A DNA stretch of 44,401 nt, taken from NCBI GenBank assembly GCA_046303115.1, contig JBKCGZ010000054.1, positions 1 to 44,401 of the forward strand, written 5' to 3'. How positions within the stretch are numbered: the stretch's first letter is position 1; each line of letters begins with the position of its first letter. Position numbers and translations under genes: made by a program. A model generated the notes under the pieces. It saw nothing but the letters and a program-made list of their open reading frames with translations. It had not been told where the DNA came from and searched no databases. Shown one piece after another: positions 1 through 8,204 of the stretch. The stretch is from CAINEC01 sp046303115. Lineage in GTDB: Bacteria > Bacteroidota > Bacteroidia > AKYH767-A > OLB10.

Positions 1-3000
1 TCTATTGATTACCTCGCGCGCTAACCCCTTCTCCTTCAGCTCTTCTGTGATTGTAATGTCCAAAGCAACTGTCAAACGGCCTTGATTAGCCACCTGCCAA
101 CCAGGGATGTCTTCACTTAATACTTCCACATCTGATAACAATAAATCAAAGATAACTTCACCGAAATGTAAAGGCAGCATGCCTTCTTTCTCTAAGTGTG
201 CAATTTGTTCTTGACTAAGTTCTGATACCGTTGTTGCCAACTGCTTCATTAGTCCTCCGATTTTTGGTCCAAGTGCCTTGAAGTTTGGCTTTACCTTTTT
301 TACCAAAATTGAATTATCCTCTGACATATATTCCAACTGCTCTACATTCACCTCGCTTAATACTAAGTCGCGAATTGCTTCAATTCGATTTTTATAATCT
401 TGGTCGCTTACAGGAATCATTATTCGGTGCAATGGCTGACGAACTTTAATGTTCACTTTCTTTCTTAATGCAAACACCATCGAAGATATATCCTGCGCTA
501 ATTGCATTCGTGCCTCCAATTCTTTATCGATAATTGAAGCGTTGCTTACAGGAAAATCTGCTAAGTGAACACTTTCATTTTTATCTTTTCCAGAAGTAAA
601 GTTCAAATCACGGAATAATCGATCTGCATAGAACGGTGCTACAGGAGCCATCAAACGGGCTATTGTATCTAGGCAAGTATACAATGTTTGATAAGCTGCA
701 ATTTTATCAGTTGTATAATCACCTTTCCAAAAACGACGACGACCTAAACGTACGTACCAATTACTTAGATGTTCCGTAACAAAATCAGTAATCAATCGCG
801 TTGCTTTCGTAGGTTCGTAATCGTTATAACATTCATCAACTTCAGCAATTAACGAATTCAATAACGACAATACCCAACGATCTAATTCCGTGCGCTCTTC
901 CAACGGAACTTCTTTCTCCGAAAAATTAAATCCATCGATATTAGCATAAAGCGCAAAGAAAGAATACGTGTTGTGAAGTGTACCAAAGAATTTACGTTGC
1001 ACCTCTCCTATTCCATCGGTATTAAACTTTAAATTATCCCAAGGCTGTGCATTACTAATCATATACCAGCGCGTAGCATCAGGACCATATGTTTCTAACG
1101 TTTCAAATGGATCGGCTGCATTGCCTAAACGCTTTGACATCTTATTGCCGTTTTTATCAAGCACTAATCCATTTGATACTACATTTTTAAAAGCTACACT
1201 GTCGAATAACATTACTGCAATGGCATGCAAAGTAAAGAACCATCCACGTGTTTGATCAACCCCTTCCGCAATAAAATCTGCTGGAAAAGCATTTTCAAAA
1301 ATTTCTTTATTCTCAAATGGAAAATGCCATTGTGCATAAGGCATTGCTCCACTATCAAACCATACATCAATTAAATCTGTCTCGCGATGCATTGGTAATC
1401 CTGTAGATGACACCAATACTGCATGATCTACATACGGACGATGTAAATCGAACTCAGGGCTATCAGGATTTAATGCTTTCATTTTATCAGCATTCATTAC
1501 CCCTGCAGCAACTGCTTTATCTAATTCACTTTTTAGTTCTGCAATTGAACCAATACATTTTTCTTCTCCATCTTCACTTCTCCAGATAGGCAGCGGAATT
1601 CCCCAATAACGAGAGCGGGATAAATTCCAATCAACGAGATTATCCAACCAATTTCCAAAACGGCCTGTTCCTGTACTTTCAGGTTTCCAGTTAATCGTTT
1701 TATTAAGCTCAATCATTCGCTCTTTACAAGCAGTAGTTTTAATAAACCATGAGTCGAGTGGATAATATAAAACAGGCTTATCTGTTCTCCAACAGTGTGG
1801 ATACGTATGCTCGTAACGCTCTACTTTGAATGCTTTATTTTCTCCTTTCAGTTTGATGGAGATACGTTCATCAACAGATAAATATTTATCACGTCCTTGT
1901 TTCTGACGAGCTTCTTCTTTTTCTGTTTCGTTAAGATATTCTTCTTTTACATATTCTAACGCAAAATCAGAGACCTCTTCTACAAAACGACCTTGTTTAT
2001 CTACTAACGGCACTGGCTTACCGTTTTCATCCTGCACCATGATTGCTGGCACATTGTGTTGTTTTGCTACGCGAAAATCGTCTGCACCAAACGTAGGCGC
2101 AATATGCACGATACCTGTACCATCTTCAGTAGAAACGAAATCGCCGGTAATTACACGAAACGCATTTCCTTCTGGTTGTACATACGCCATTAGTTGCTCG
2201 TAAGAAACATCCTGCAGTGCTTTGCCTTTAAACTCATCAACAACTTTAAAAGGAATCGCTTTATTGCCTTGAACATATTCTTCAATCGTTAATTCTGCAT
2301 TCTTCGGATTAAAATGCTTCGAGAGTAAATCTTTTGCGAGCACTACACAAACAGGCTCGAAAGTATATGGATTAAAAGTTTGAACTAAAACATAATTAAT
2401 TTCAGGACCTACAGCCAATGCAGCATTTGATGGAAGCGTCCAAGGAGTTGTTGTCCAGGCAAGGAAATAAACCGGAGCATTTGCCTTATCAAATAAAAAC
2501 TTACTCTTGTCATTTTCGATGGCTTTAAATTGCGCCACCACTGTTGTATCTTTTACAATTTTGTAGGTGCCCGGCTGATTTAGCTCATGTGAACTTAATC
2601 CAGTACCAGCAGCTGGTGAGTAAGGCTGAATTGTATAACCCTTATAGAGTAAATCTTTTTTGTAAAGTTCGTTCAGTAAATGCCAGCATGTTTCGATGTA
2701 ATTATTTTCGAACGTGATGTATGGCGATTCAAGATCTACCCAGTACCCCATTTTACGGGTAAGGTCATCCCAAACGGATTTATACTTCATTACCTCCTTA
2801 CGGCAGGCCTTGTTGTAATCTTCAATTGATATTTTCTTACCAATATCTTCTTTGGTAATTCCTAATGTTTTTTCTACACTGATTTCTATTGGTAATCCAT
2901 GGGTATCCCAACCGCCTTTGCGCTTTACCTGAAATCCTTTTTGTGTTTTATAGCGACAAAAAATATCCTTTATGCTACGCGCCATTACGTGGTGAATACC

Positions 3001-3165
3001 AGGTAAGCCATTAGCAGAAGGAGGACCTTCGTAGAAAGTATATGATGGTTTGCCTTCGCGCTCAGTAACGGAGCGTTCAAAAATGCTTTTGTCTTGCCAA
3101 TACTGAAGCAATTCGTCGGCAACAGCAGGCAAATTTAGTTGTTTGTGTTCGGGATATTTAGCCAT
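1..3165 (-). CDS. ileS: Isoleucyl-tRNA synthetase, 3' end cut off by window edge
   Basis: Charges tRNA-Ile with isoleucine in the cytoplasm. 1055 codons are visible from the ATG at 3165; the C-terminal tRNA-binding part runs off the left edge, so the gene is partial only because of the window. The class I catalytic core is clear: GPPSANGLPGIHH at about residues 48-59, the CP1 editing motif TTTPWTLPSN near residue 237, and KMSKR at 675-679 within GNKMSKRLGN. The length and the eukaryote-like sequence fit the IleRS2 type. The class I HIGH signature is replaced by GIHH (residues 56-59), with the first and third positions exchanged. A TAATTTTG promoter box lies 12 bases upstream of the ATG, just beyond a hairpin terminator, so it is probably its own transcription unit. 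Identity is certain; subtype assignment is from motif recognition. Confidence 0.97.
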   Translation of the reverse strand, partial: MAKYPEHKQLNLPAVADELLQYWQDKSIFERSVTEREGKPSYTFYEGPPSANGLPGIHHVMARSIKDIFCRYKTQKGFQVKRKGGWDTHGLPIEISVEKTLGITKEDIGKKISIEDYNKACRKEVMKYKSVWDDLTRKMGYWVDLESPYITFENNYIETCWHLLNELYKKDLLYKGYTIQPYSPAAGTGLSSHELNQPGTYKIVKDTTVVAQFKAIENDKSKFLFDKANAPVYFLAWTTTPWTLPSNAALAVGPEINYVLVQTFNPYTFEPVCVVLAKDLLSKHFNPKNAELTIEEYVQGNKAIPFKVVDEFKGKALQDVSYEQLMAYVQPEGNAFRVITGDFVSTEDGTGIVHIAPTFGADDFRVAKQHNVPAIMVQDENGKPVPLVDKQGRFVEEVSDFALEYVKEEYLNETEKEEARQKQGRDKYLSVDERISIKLKGENKAFKVERYEHTYPHCWRTDKPVLYYPLDSWFIKTTACKERMIELNKTINWKPESTGTGRFGNWLDNLVDWNLSRSRYWGIPLPIWRSEDGEEKCIGSIAELKSELDKAVAAGVMNADKMKALNPDSPEFDLHRPYVDHAVLVSSTGLPMHRETDLIDVWFDSGAMPYAQWHFPFENKEIFENAFPADFIAEGVDQTRGWFFTLHAIAVMLFDSVAFKNVVSNGLVLDKNGNKMSKRLGNAADPFETLETYGPDATRWYMISNAQPWDNLKFNTDGIGEVQRKFFGTLHNTYSFFALYANIDGFNFSEKEVPLEERTELDRWVLSLLNSLIAEVDECYNDYEPTKATRLITDFVTEHLSNWYVRLGRRRFWKGDYTTDKIAAYQTLYTCLDTIARLMAPVAPFYADRLFRDLNFTSGKDKNESVHLADFPVSNASIIDKELEARMQLAQDISSMVFALRKKVNIKVRQPLHRIMIPVSDQDYKNRIEAIRDLVLSEVNVEQLEYMSEDNSILVKKVKPNFKALGPKIGGLMKQLATTVSELSQEQIAHLEKEGMLPLHFGEVIFDLLLSDVEVLSEDIPGWQVANQGRLTVALDITITEELKEKGLAREVINR

Positions 3166-3177
3166 GATTCAGAGGTG

Positions 3178-3185
3178 CAAAATTA
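3178..3185 (-). promoter_or_regulatory. -7 promoter box (TAATTTTG) of ileS
   Basis: TAATTTTG on the minus strand matches the Bacteroidota TAnnTTTG element exactly and ends 12 bases before the ileS ATG. No clear TTG -33 element is seen; the -33 region falls inside the upstream terminator hairpin. Confidence 0.65.
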
Positions 3186-3193
3186 CTGAAAAT

Positions 3194-3224
3194 AATAAAG
3201 CGACCTTCGGGGGGTCGCTTTATT
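3194..3224 (-). terminator. Hairpin terminator between the EamA gene and ileS
   Basis: A perfect 12-base stem, AATAAAGCGACC paired with GGTCGCTTTATT around a 7-base loop, is followed on the minus strand by an A/T-rich tract. It lies about 160 bases after the EamA stop and just before the ileS promoter, so it should end leftward transcription from the EamA gene. Confidence 0.75.
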
Positions 3225-3382
3225 CCACGCTTTGAAAAGCCTCTGAACTTTTCTGTATAAAGAACGAATAGATAAGACTAAATAGATTACCACTAATTTG
3301 CTATTCGTAAAGTAACTACTTTCTTAAAGGAAGTACAATCAATAGTTGGTGAGCGGGGAATTATCTATGCTGAACAGGGAAA

Positions 3383-4240
3383 TCAGGCCGTGTTTTTCTT
3401 ATTCGCTATCAGAATATTAAAGACTACACCACCTACCACTAGTAAAATCCCGAATAAAGTGCTAATGTGCTGGTGCTCATCAAACATCCACCATCCAAAA
3501 AACAAGGCGTAAATAATTCCGAGGTAATTAAGAATAGAAACTTTAGCAATCTTTTCTGATTGCAGTGATTTAGTCAAGTAATACTGACCCAACTGTGTCA
3601 CAATTCCGATAAGAATTAAATAAATCCAATCGGTGACTGCGGGTGATTTATATTCATAGGCCAGAAAAAATGCACCTACTATAGCACCGAATAATTGGAA
3701 GTGTAATACTACTACCAAGGGGTGTTCTTTTTGCTTTAGCGAACGAACCATATTATAAGCAAGTGCAGAGAAAACCGAGGAAAATAATCCCACAGAAAGC
3801 ATTACTGCACTTATACGTGGATCAAATCCTTTTATTACTATTACCCCGGAAAATGAAATCAAGAAAAATAACCATTGAATAGGTTTAACTTTTTCTCGAA
3901 GAATATAAACTGCAAAAATGGTAGTGAATATCGGAGATAGATATTGAATGGCAACAGCGGTTCCCATTGGCATTTTTTGCAGCGTTAAAAAGAAGGTATA
4001 TAGTGCAACTGTTCCAAATAATCCTCTAAAAAAAAGTAACTTGTGATTAGTACCAATCCATGATATTTGTTGTTTCTTTAGTAGCGCAAATCCAATTACA
4101 CTTGCAATTGCACATCTGAAAAACACCAGTTCCATAGTTGGCAGGTAAGACAACTTCTTGACCATGGCGTTCATCAGCGCAAAACAAAAAGTAGAAAGCA
4201 GCATATGCTTAACGCCAGGAGTAATAATCTTACTTTTCAC
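3383..4240 (-). CDS. EamA/DMT-superfamily membrane transporter
   Basis: A 285-residue, strongly hydrophobic inner-membrane protein with about ten predicted membrane segments, the size and pattern of the drug/metabolite transporter (EamA, RhaT-like) family. Two half-repeats are visible: the first begins about MLLSTFCFALMNAMVKKL and the second near residue 145. Short charged loops such as LREKVKPIQW precede helix 5, as usual in the family. Substrate cannot be inferred; relatives export amino acids, nucleosides or other metabolites. The start is GTG at 4240, preceded by TAGCTTCG only four bases away, so the mRNA may be leaderless. An alternative ATG is 11 codons downstream (MLLSTF) but would trim the N-terminus close to helix 1. 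Confidence 0.85.
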   Translation of the reverse strand: MKSKIITPGVKHMLLSTFCFALMNAMVKKLSYLPTMELVFFRCAIASVIGFALLKKQQISWIGTNHKLLFFRGLFGTVALYTFFLTLQKMPMGTAVAIQYLSPIFTTIFAVYILREKVKPIQWLFFLISFSGVIVIKGFDPRISAVMLSVGLFSSVFSALAYNMVRSLKQKEHPLVVVLHFQLFGAIVGAFFLAYEYKSPAVTDWIYLILIGIVTQLGQYYLTKSLQSEKIAKVSILNYLGIIYALFFGWWMFDEHQHISTLFGILLVVGGVVFNILIANKKNTA

Positions 4241-4244
4241 GGGG

Positions 4245-4252
4245 CGAAGCTA
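4245..4252 (-). promoter_or_regulatory. -7 promoter box variant (TAGCTTCG), EamA gene
   Basis: TAGCTTCG on the minus strand matches TAnnTTTG except for C at the seventh position. It ends four bases before the GTG start. The same TTCG variant occurs before the genes at 5189 and 15415, which supports its being functional here. Confidence 0.45.
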
Positions 4253-4284
4253 CTATAATCATTTAATAATTTAGGAGGGAAAAT

Positions 4285-5103
4285 TTATTTTCTATACAAA
4301 TGCAACAATACATCTTGCATCACACCTAAAGAAGAAAAATTAGTGCGAATGCTATAATCAAAGCCAGCCTGTTCAAACATTTTAAGAAAATGAGAAAGCG
4401 AATTATTTTCTCCCGGAATATTATGGTGATACTCAACAATTAGCTCTCTTACTTTAGAAATAACTCCTGACTGCATCAGGTCCTCCACTATTTTTAACTC
4501 AGCTCCCTCTACATCCATCTTTATTAAATCGACATGAGGAAATTGATTTATAAAGCTTGAAAGTTTTTCGCATTTTACGTCGATGACACTTTCTCCACCG
4601 CGGTTCGAATGAATAGATCCTGTTAATGTTCCTTTATCATCGTTAAAATGAAAAGGAATTGTTCCTTCCGCATTTGCCAAAGCCAAATTATGCAATGTAA
4701 TATTCTTCAATTGAAAGGATGCGACATTTTTATTAAGCAAACTATAAGTCGTTGGATTAGGCTCAAACGCAATAATTGTAGCTTGAGGATAACATCGTTT
4801 AAAATACAAAACAGACATACCGATATTAGCACCACAATCGATGATAACAGGATTTGTGTTCGCGTTTTTAAATCGATATTCCTCGTTCACAAAAATTTCT
4901 CTGATGAGGTAATTTAAAGTATGATAACTAAATCCATAAAATTTACTCCCGAAGAGAGTTGTAGCTACTTCTTTATCGCGGGACTTTTCATTCGTATGTA
5001 AAAATGAAAGAGAAAACAGTTTAGAAAACAATTCCATTCGTGTAATTACATTTCCCTTGTAACGGGCCGCAGTAATTAAGGATGAAATAAATACTCGAAT
5101 CAT
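4285..5103 (-). CDS. FkbM-family SAM-dependent methyltransferase
   Basis: Predicted O-methyltransferase of the FkbM family (272 aa). The Rossmann SAM-binding motif is VIIDCGANIGMSVLYF, followed by the family's acidic strand IIAFEPNPTTYSLL; the later motif VDLIKMDVEGAELKIVEDL is the FkbM hallmark. The N-terminal 60-80 residues are basic and hydrophobic, possibly membrane-associated. Substrate unknown; relatives methylate polyketides, glycans or lipids. I take ATG at 5103 as start; an in-frame TTG at 5124 would add seven residues but has no better upstream signal. It is divergent from the gene at 5189 and lies 44 bases after the EamA gene start. A second FkbM gene lies at 16151-17032, with a different N-terminus. 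Confidence 0.88.
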   Translation of the reverse strand: MIRVFISSLITAARYKGNVITRMELFSKLFSLSFLHTNEKSRDKEVATTLFGSKFYGFSYHTLNYLIREIFVNEEYRFKNANTNPVIIDCGANIGMSVLYFKRCYPQATIIAFEPNPTTYSLLNKNVASFQLKNITLHNLALANAEGTIPFHFNDDKGTLTGSIHSNRGGESVIDVKCEKLSSFINQFPHVDLIKMDVEGAELKIVEDLMQSGVISKVRELIVEYHHNIPGENNSLSHFLKMFEQAGFDYSIRTNFSSLGVMQDVLLHLYRK

Positions 5104-5176
5104 AAAGCCAATAATATTTAACAATGATAATAAAAAACTACATACTATAAAGATTGGACTGTAAGTACATTATTTT

Positions 5177-5184
5177 TATCTTCG
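5177..5184 (+). promoter_or_regulatory. -7 promoter box variant (TATCTTCG)
   Basis: TATCTTCG, with TTG 20 bases upstream (5154-5156), resembles the Bacteroidota TTG-N19-TAnnTTTG promoter. It ends four bases before the ATG at 5189, so transcription would begin at or next to the start codon. Confidence 0.5.
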
Positions 5185-5188
5185 ACTG

Positions 5189-6133
5189 ATGTGCAGACTT
5201 ATACTTATTATGATTTGCTTATTAATTAATAGCATTGCATTTTCGCAACCTTTTATTGATTTATTAAATATACAATATGCACAAACATCTGTTTCAAAAT
5301 TATATAAAGGCAAAGATGAATTCAAAGTTAATCATGAGTGGAAGTCGTATGCTTTTAACGCTCCAATAAAACTGAACGAAAAAAAAATATTATTGATTAG
5401 TCCTGAAATAAACAACAAGATTTACCAACAAACAGACAGTACCTATATAACGCAACAAAATGGAAGTACGACTATTTCTGTATATAGTCGCTTTCACTCA
5501 CATTATATTTCTTATGCATTACCCATAACCCTTATTCATAAATTTGAAAATGATAATAGTATAAGTGCAACATTCGTATATCGTCAAAATAAAGTTTTTG
5601 AAAACAGTTTTGGTTGGACAACGGACCAATTAGGTGGTGCATTTTTGTATACAAAAACGTATAGCAATAAATTCAAATTAAAAGGTGGCCTTTACTACAA
5701 CCGTGAATTTTGGGGTAATTATATTATGCCATTGTTAGGTTTTGAGTGGAAGGCTTCCAAGAATATTTATTGTTGGGGATTACTTCCGAACTCAACTAAT
5801 ATTGATGTTTCGTTTAATAAACTTCATGCTGGTTTTGCTTATCGAGGAATAGAAGAATCGTATAGCGAAAATTATAGTTCTTACTTTCACGATAGGGAGG
5901 GACATTTAAAACTTTATTTGAATTATTACTTAAACAATCAAAAGCAAAAAATTGGAATTGTTCTATTAGCAGAAGGAGGTCAATCTGTAAGCAGACTTTA
6001 TGAATTCAAGTCTTCATCAAGTGATAATATTTCAAAGTATCATCCAGCAGAAAATTATTTTATTAGGATAGGGATTGCCGTTAGGCTTATAACGCGAAGT
6101 GATTTTAAACTTTGGCCATCTCAGCCGATTTAA
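5189..6133 (+). CDS. Hypothetical exported protein, probable outer-membrane beta-barrel
   Basis: Not confidently recognised. 314 residues beginning with a Sec signal peptide (RLILIMICLLINSIAFSQ, cleavage after about residue 20). The remainder is rich in aromatic residues and alternating hydrophobic strands ending in Y/F/W (for example GGLYYNREFWGNYIMPLLGF), which suggests a small outer-membrane beta-barrel, perhaps of the DUF6268 type found in this phylum; that name is a guess. The ATG at 5189 follows a promoter-like box directly; an internal ATG at 5210 would still leave a usable signal peptide. Its last 29 bases overlap the 3' end of recJ on the other strand, with no visible terminator between the convergent genes. 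Confidence 0.6.
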   Translation: MCRLILIMICLLINSIAFSQPFIDLLNIQYAQTSVSKLYKGKDEFKVNHEWKSYAFNAPIKLNEKKILLISPEINNKIYQQTDSTYITQQNGSTTISVYSRFHSHYISYALPITLIHKFENDNSISATFVYRQNKVFENSFGWTTDQLGGAFLYTKTYSNKFKLKGGLYYNREFWGNYIMPLLGFEWKASKNIYCWGLLPNSTNIDVSFNKLHAGFAYRGIEESYSENYSSYFHDREGHLKLYLNYYLNNQKQKIGIVLLAEGGQSVSRLYEFKSSSSDNISKYHPAENYFIRIGIAVRLITRSDFKLWPSQPI

Positions 6134-7847
6134 CAAACTTCAAATCTTTAATATTCAATTGAAGTGTTGTTCGGTTGTTGAAGTTATTTTCTTCAATATG
6201 ATAAACTATTTCAAAAGCATCTTGCTGTTCCACTTGCGGATGATGATGTCCTAGTTGAAATGCGATTCCATCAAACGTTGATTGGTAATCATCATGTTGA
6301 ACGAGGGTTAATTTAAGATGATTATTTCCTACCACTTTACCTCTTCCGTTGTCACGCACGTTAGAAGATTTAAAGATAGGAGACATATTACCAGGACCGA
6401 ATGGTGCAAATTGTTTCAGAATATTAAAAAACTTCTGATTGATATCGTTTAGATTTAATTCAGCATCAATTTCTACTTCGCGAACGAGCATTCGATCTTC
6501 AATTGTTGAAGAAACTACTTCTTCAAAACGTTGGATAAACTCCTCAACATTTTCTTCCTTCATCGTCAATCCCGCTGCATACATATGTCCGCCGAATTGC
6601 TCAAGCAAATCACTACAACTTTCAATAGCATTATAAACATCAAAATCCTTTACAGAACGTGCCGAACCCGACACCATATTGTTTTCGTCATTACTTTTTG
6701 TAAGAACGATAGTAGGACGATAATACTTTTCAGTTAAACGCGAAGCAACAATACCGATTACACCTTTATGCCATGCAGAATTATACAATACTGTTGACTT
6801 ACGGTATTTATGATCTTCACTCTCTTCGATCAACTGAAGTGCATGTTCTGTGATACTTGCATCTAAATCTTTACGCTTCAAATTATGTTCGTTGATACCG
6901 TCACCTAATAATCCGGCAACATTATCGTTTTTAGAAACCAATAATTCTACGGCACTCTTTCCTGACTCAATTCTTCCAGCTGCGTTAATGCGTGGAGCAA
7001 TTAAAAACACGACATCATTAACTGTTATTTCATCTTTCTTGAAATTACTTAACTCAAGAATAGCTTTAAATCCTGGCCGAGGATTTTCATTCAGCAATTT
7101 TAATCCATAGAAGGCAAGAATTCTATTTTCTCCAGTTATTGGAACGATATCGGCTGCGATTGAAACAGCCACTAAATCGAGGTACTGCGTCAGATCTTCA
7201 AACAAAATTCCTTTTTGCTGTGCAATGGCCTGAATCAGTTTAAATCCGACACCACAACCGCTCAACTCTTTATAGGGATAGTCACAATCAGAACGCTTAG
7301 GATCTAATACCGCAACTGCATTCGGCAATTCACTCCCCGGACGGTGGTGATCGCAAATAATAAAATCGACACCCAATGAGTTGGCATATTCAATTTTATC
7401 GATACTCTTAATTCCGCAATCAAGTGCTATGATTAGATTACACCCATTTTCTTTTGCATAGTCGATACCCTGCAATGAAATACCATATCCTTCTTTGTAT
7501 CGATCAGGAATATAATATTCAACATTTACATATTGGTTATGTAAAAAAGTGTACACGAGTGACACGGCCGTTGTTCCATCGACATCGTAATCGCCATAAA
7601 CAAGAATCTTTTCTTTATTTAAAATCGCATTGGAAATTCTTTCTACAGCCTTGTTCATATCCTTCATTAAAAAAGGATCATGTAAGTCGTTTAAAGAAGG
7701 TCGGAAAAAATGCTTGGCCTCATCAAATGTGTTTATACCACGTTGAGCTAACAACTGGGCTAAAACGGGATGGATATTCAGTTCCCCAGCCAATTTTTGG
7801 ATGGTTTCTGAATTTCCTATAGGCATTAATACCCATCTTTTTTCCAT
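6105..7847 (-). CDS. recJ: Single-stranded-DNA-specific 5'-3' exonuclease RecJ
   Basis: Degrades single-stranded DNA 5' to 3' in RecFOR recombination, base-excision and mismatch repair. The DHH phosphoesterase motifs are intact: YGDYDVDGTTA (D86, D88, D90), ALDCG (about 142-145), CDHHRPG with DHH at 166-168, and the DHHA1-side motif AGRIESG. 580 residues is usual for the family. The C-terminal OB-fold region is present (NNRTTLQLNIKDLKF). A TATATTTG promoter box lies 29 bases upstream of the ATG, and it appears to be a single-gene unit. Its 3' end overlaps by 29 bases the convergent gene at 5189-6133. Confidence 0.96.
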   Translation of the reverse strand: MEKRWVLMPIGNSETIQKLAGELNIHPVLAQLLAQRGINTFDEAKHFFRPSLNDLHDPFLMKDMNKAVERISNAILNKEKILVYGDYDVDGTTAVSLVYTFLHNQYVNVEYYIPDRYKEGYGISLQGIDYAKENGCNLIIALDCGIKSIDKIEYANSLGVDFIICDHHRPGSELPNAVAVLDPKRSDCDYPYKELSGCGVGFKLIQAIAQQKGILFEDLTQYLDLVAVSIAADIVPITGENRILAFYGLKLLNENPRPGFKAILELSNFKKDEITVNDVVFLIAPRINAAGRIESGKSAVELLVSKNDNVAGLLGDGINEHNLKRKDLDASITEHALQLIEESEDHKYRKSTVLYNSAWHKGVIGIVASRLTEKYYRPTIVLTKSNDENNMVSGSARSVKDFDVYNAIESCSDLLEQFGGHMYAAGLTMKEENVEEFIQRFEEVVSSTIEDRMLVREVEIDAELNLNDINQKFFNILKQFAPFGPGNMSPIFKSSNVRDNGRGKVVGNNHLKLTLVQHDDYQSTFDGIAFQLGHHHPQVEQQDAFEIVYHIEENNFNNRTTLQLNIKDLKFVKSAEMAKV

Positions 7848-8204
7848 TTCTAACGACTATATATTTGAGGTAATTACAAATATACAATCCAAAATGCAAT
7901 TTTCCGAGTAATACTTTCTAAGTTATTGACAAATCAAAATAGTTAATGTTTTAAAAGCTAAAAATAAAGGAGTTAGGAATAAACAGATGAACTTAATCTA
8001 CCCCATAATTTTTAAAAATAATTTACCACTTTTTAAACTCGTGATTTCATAGGGGGCCACCACTCCTCCGCCCCATACGCAAAATTAGTAATCAAAAAAC
8101 AATTATTCGGTTAATAAACGCTTATATCCATTTACAAACGTTTAATCGATCAAGTCCTAAATAGCCAAAAGAAATTCTATTTTCAAAAATCTGCTTCCCA
8201 CAAT
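7848..8204. other. 357-base non-coding gap between recJ and trhO
   Basis: No coding region or tRNA is seen. The recJ end holds facing TATATTTG boxes (7860-7867 plus strand, 7877-7884 minus strand). Most of the gap is very AT-rich, but 8050-8077 holds a GC-rich imperfect hairpin, TAGGGGGC paired with GCCCCATA around a 12-base loop (one G-A mismatch). This contrast is typical of structured RNA or a remnant element. I cannot assign a known RNA family; no terminator with a clear T-tract is visible after the trhO stop. Confidence 0.4.
7877..7884 (-). promoter_or_regulatory. -7 promoter box (TATATTTG) of recJ
   Basis: TATATTTG on the minus strand, 29 bases before the recJ ATG, exactly matches TAnnTTTG. 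A mirror copy on the plus strand at 7860-7867 forms the inverted repeat 7860-7884 with a 9-base centre. Confidence 0.65.

Noticed and set aside
8050..8077. GC-rich hairpin as tRNA or tmRNA
   Set aside because: No cloverleaf, T-loop GTTC box or CCA-like end is found; only a single imperfect stem.
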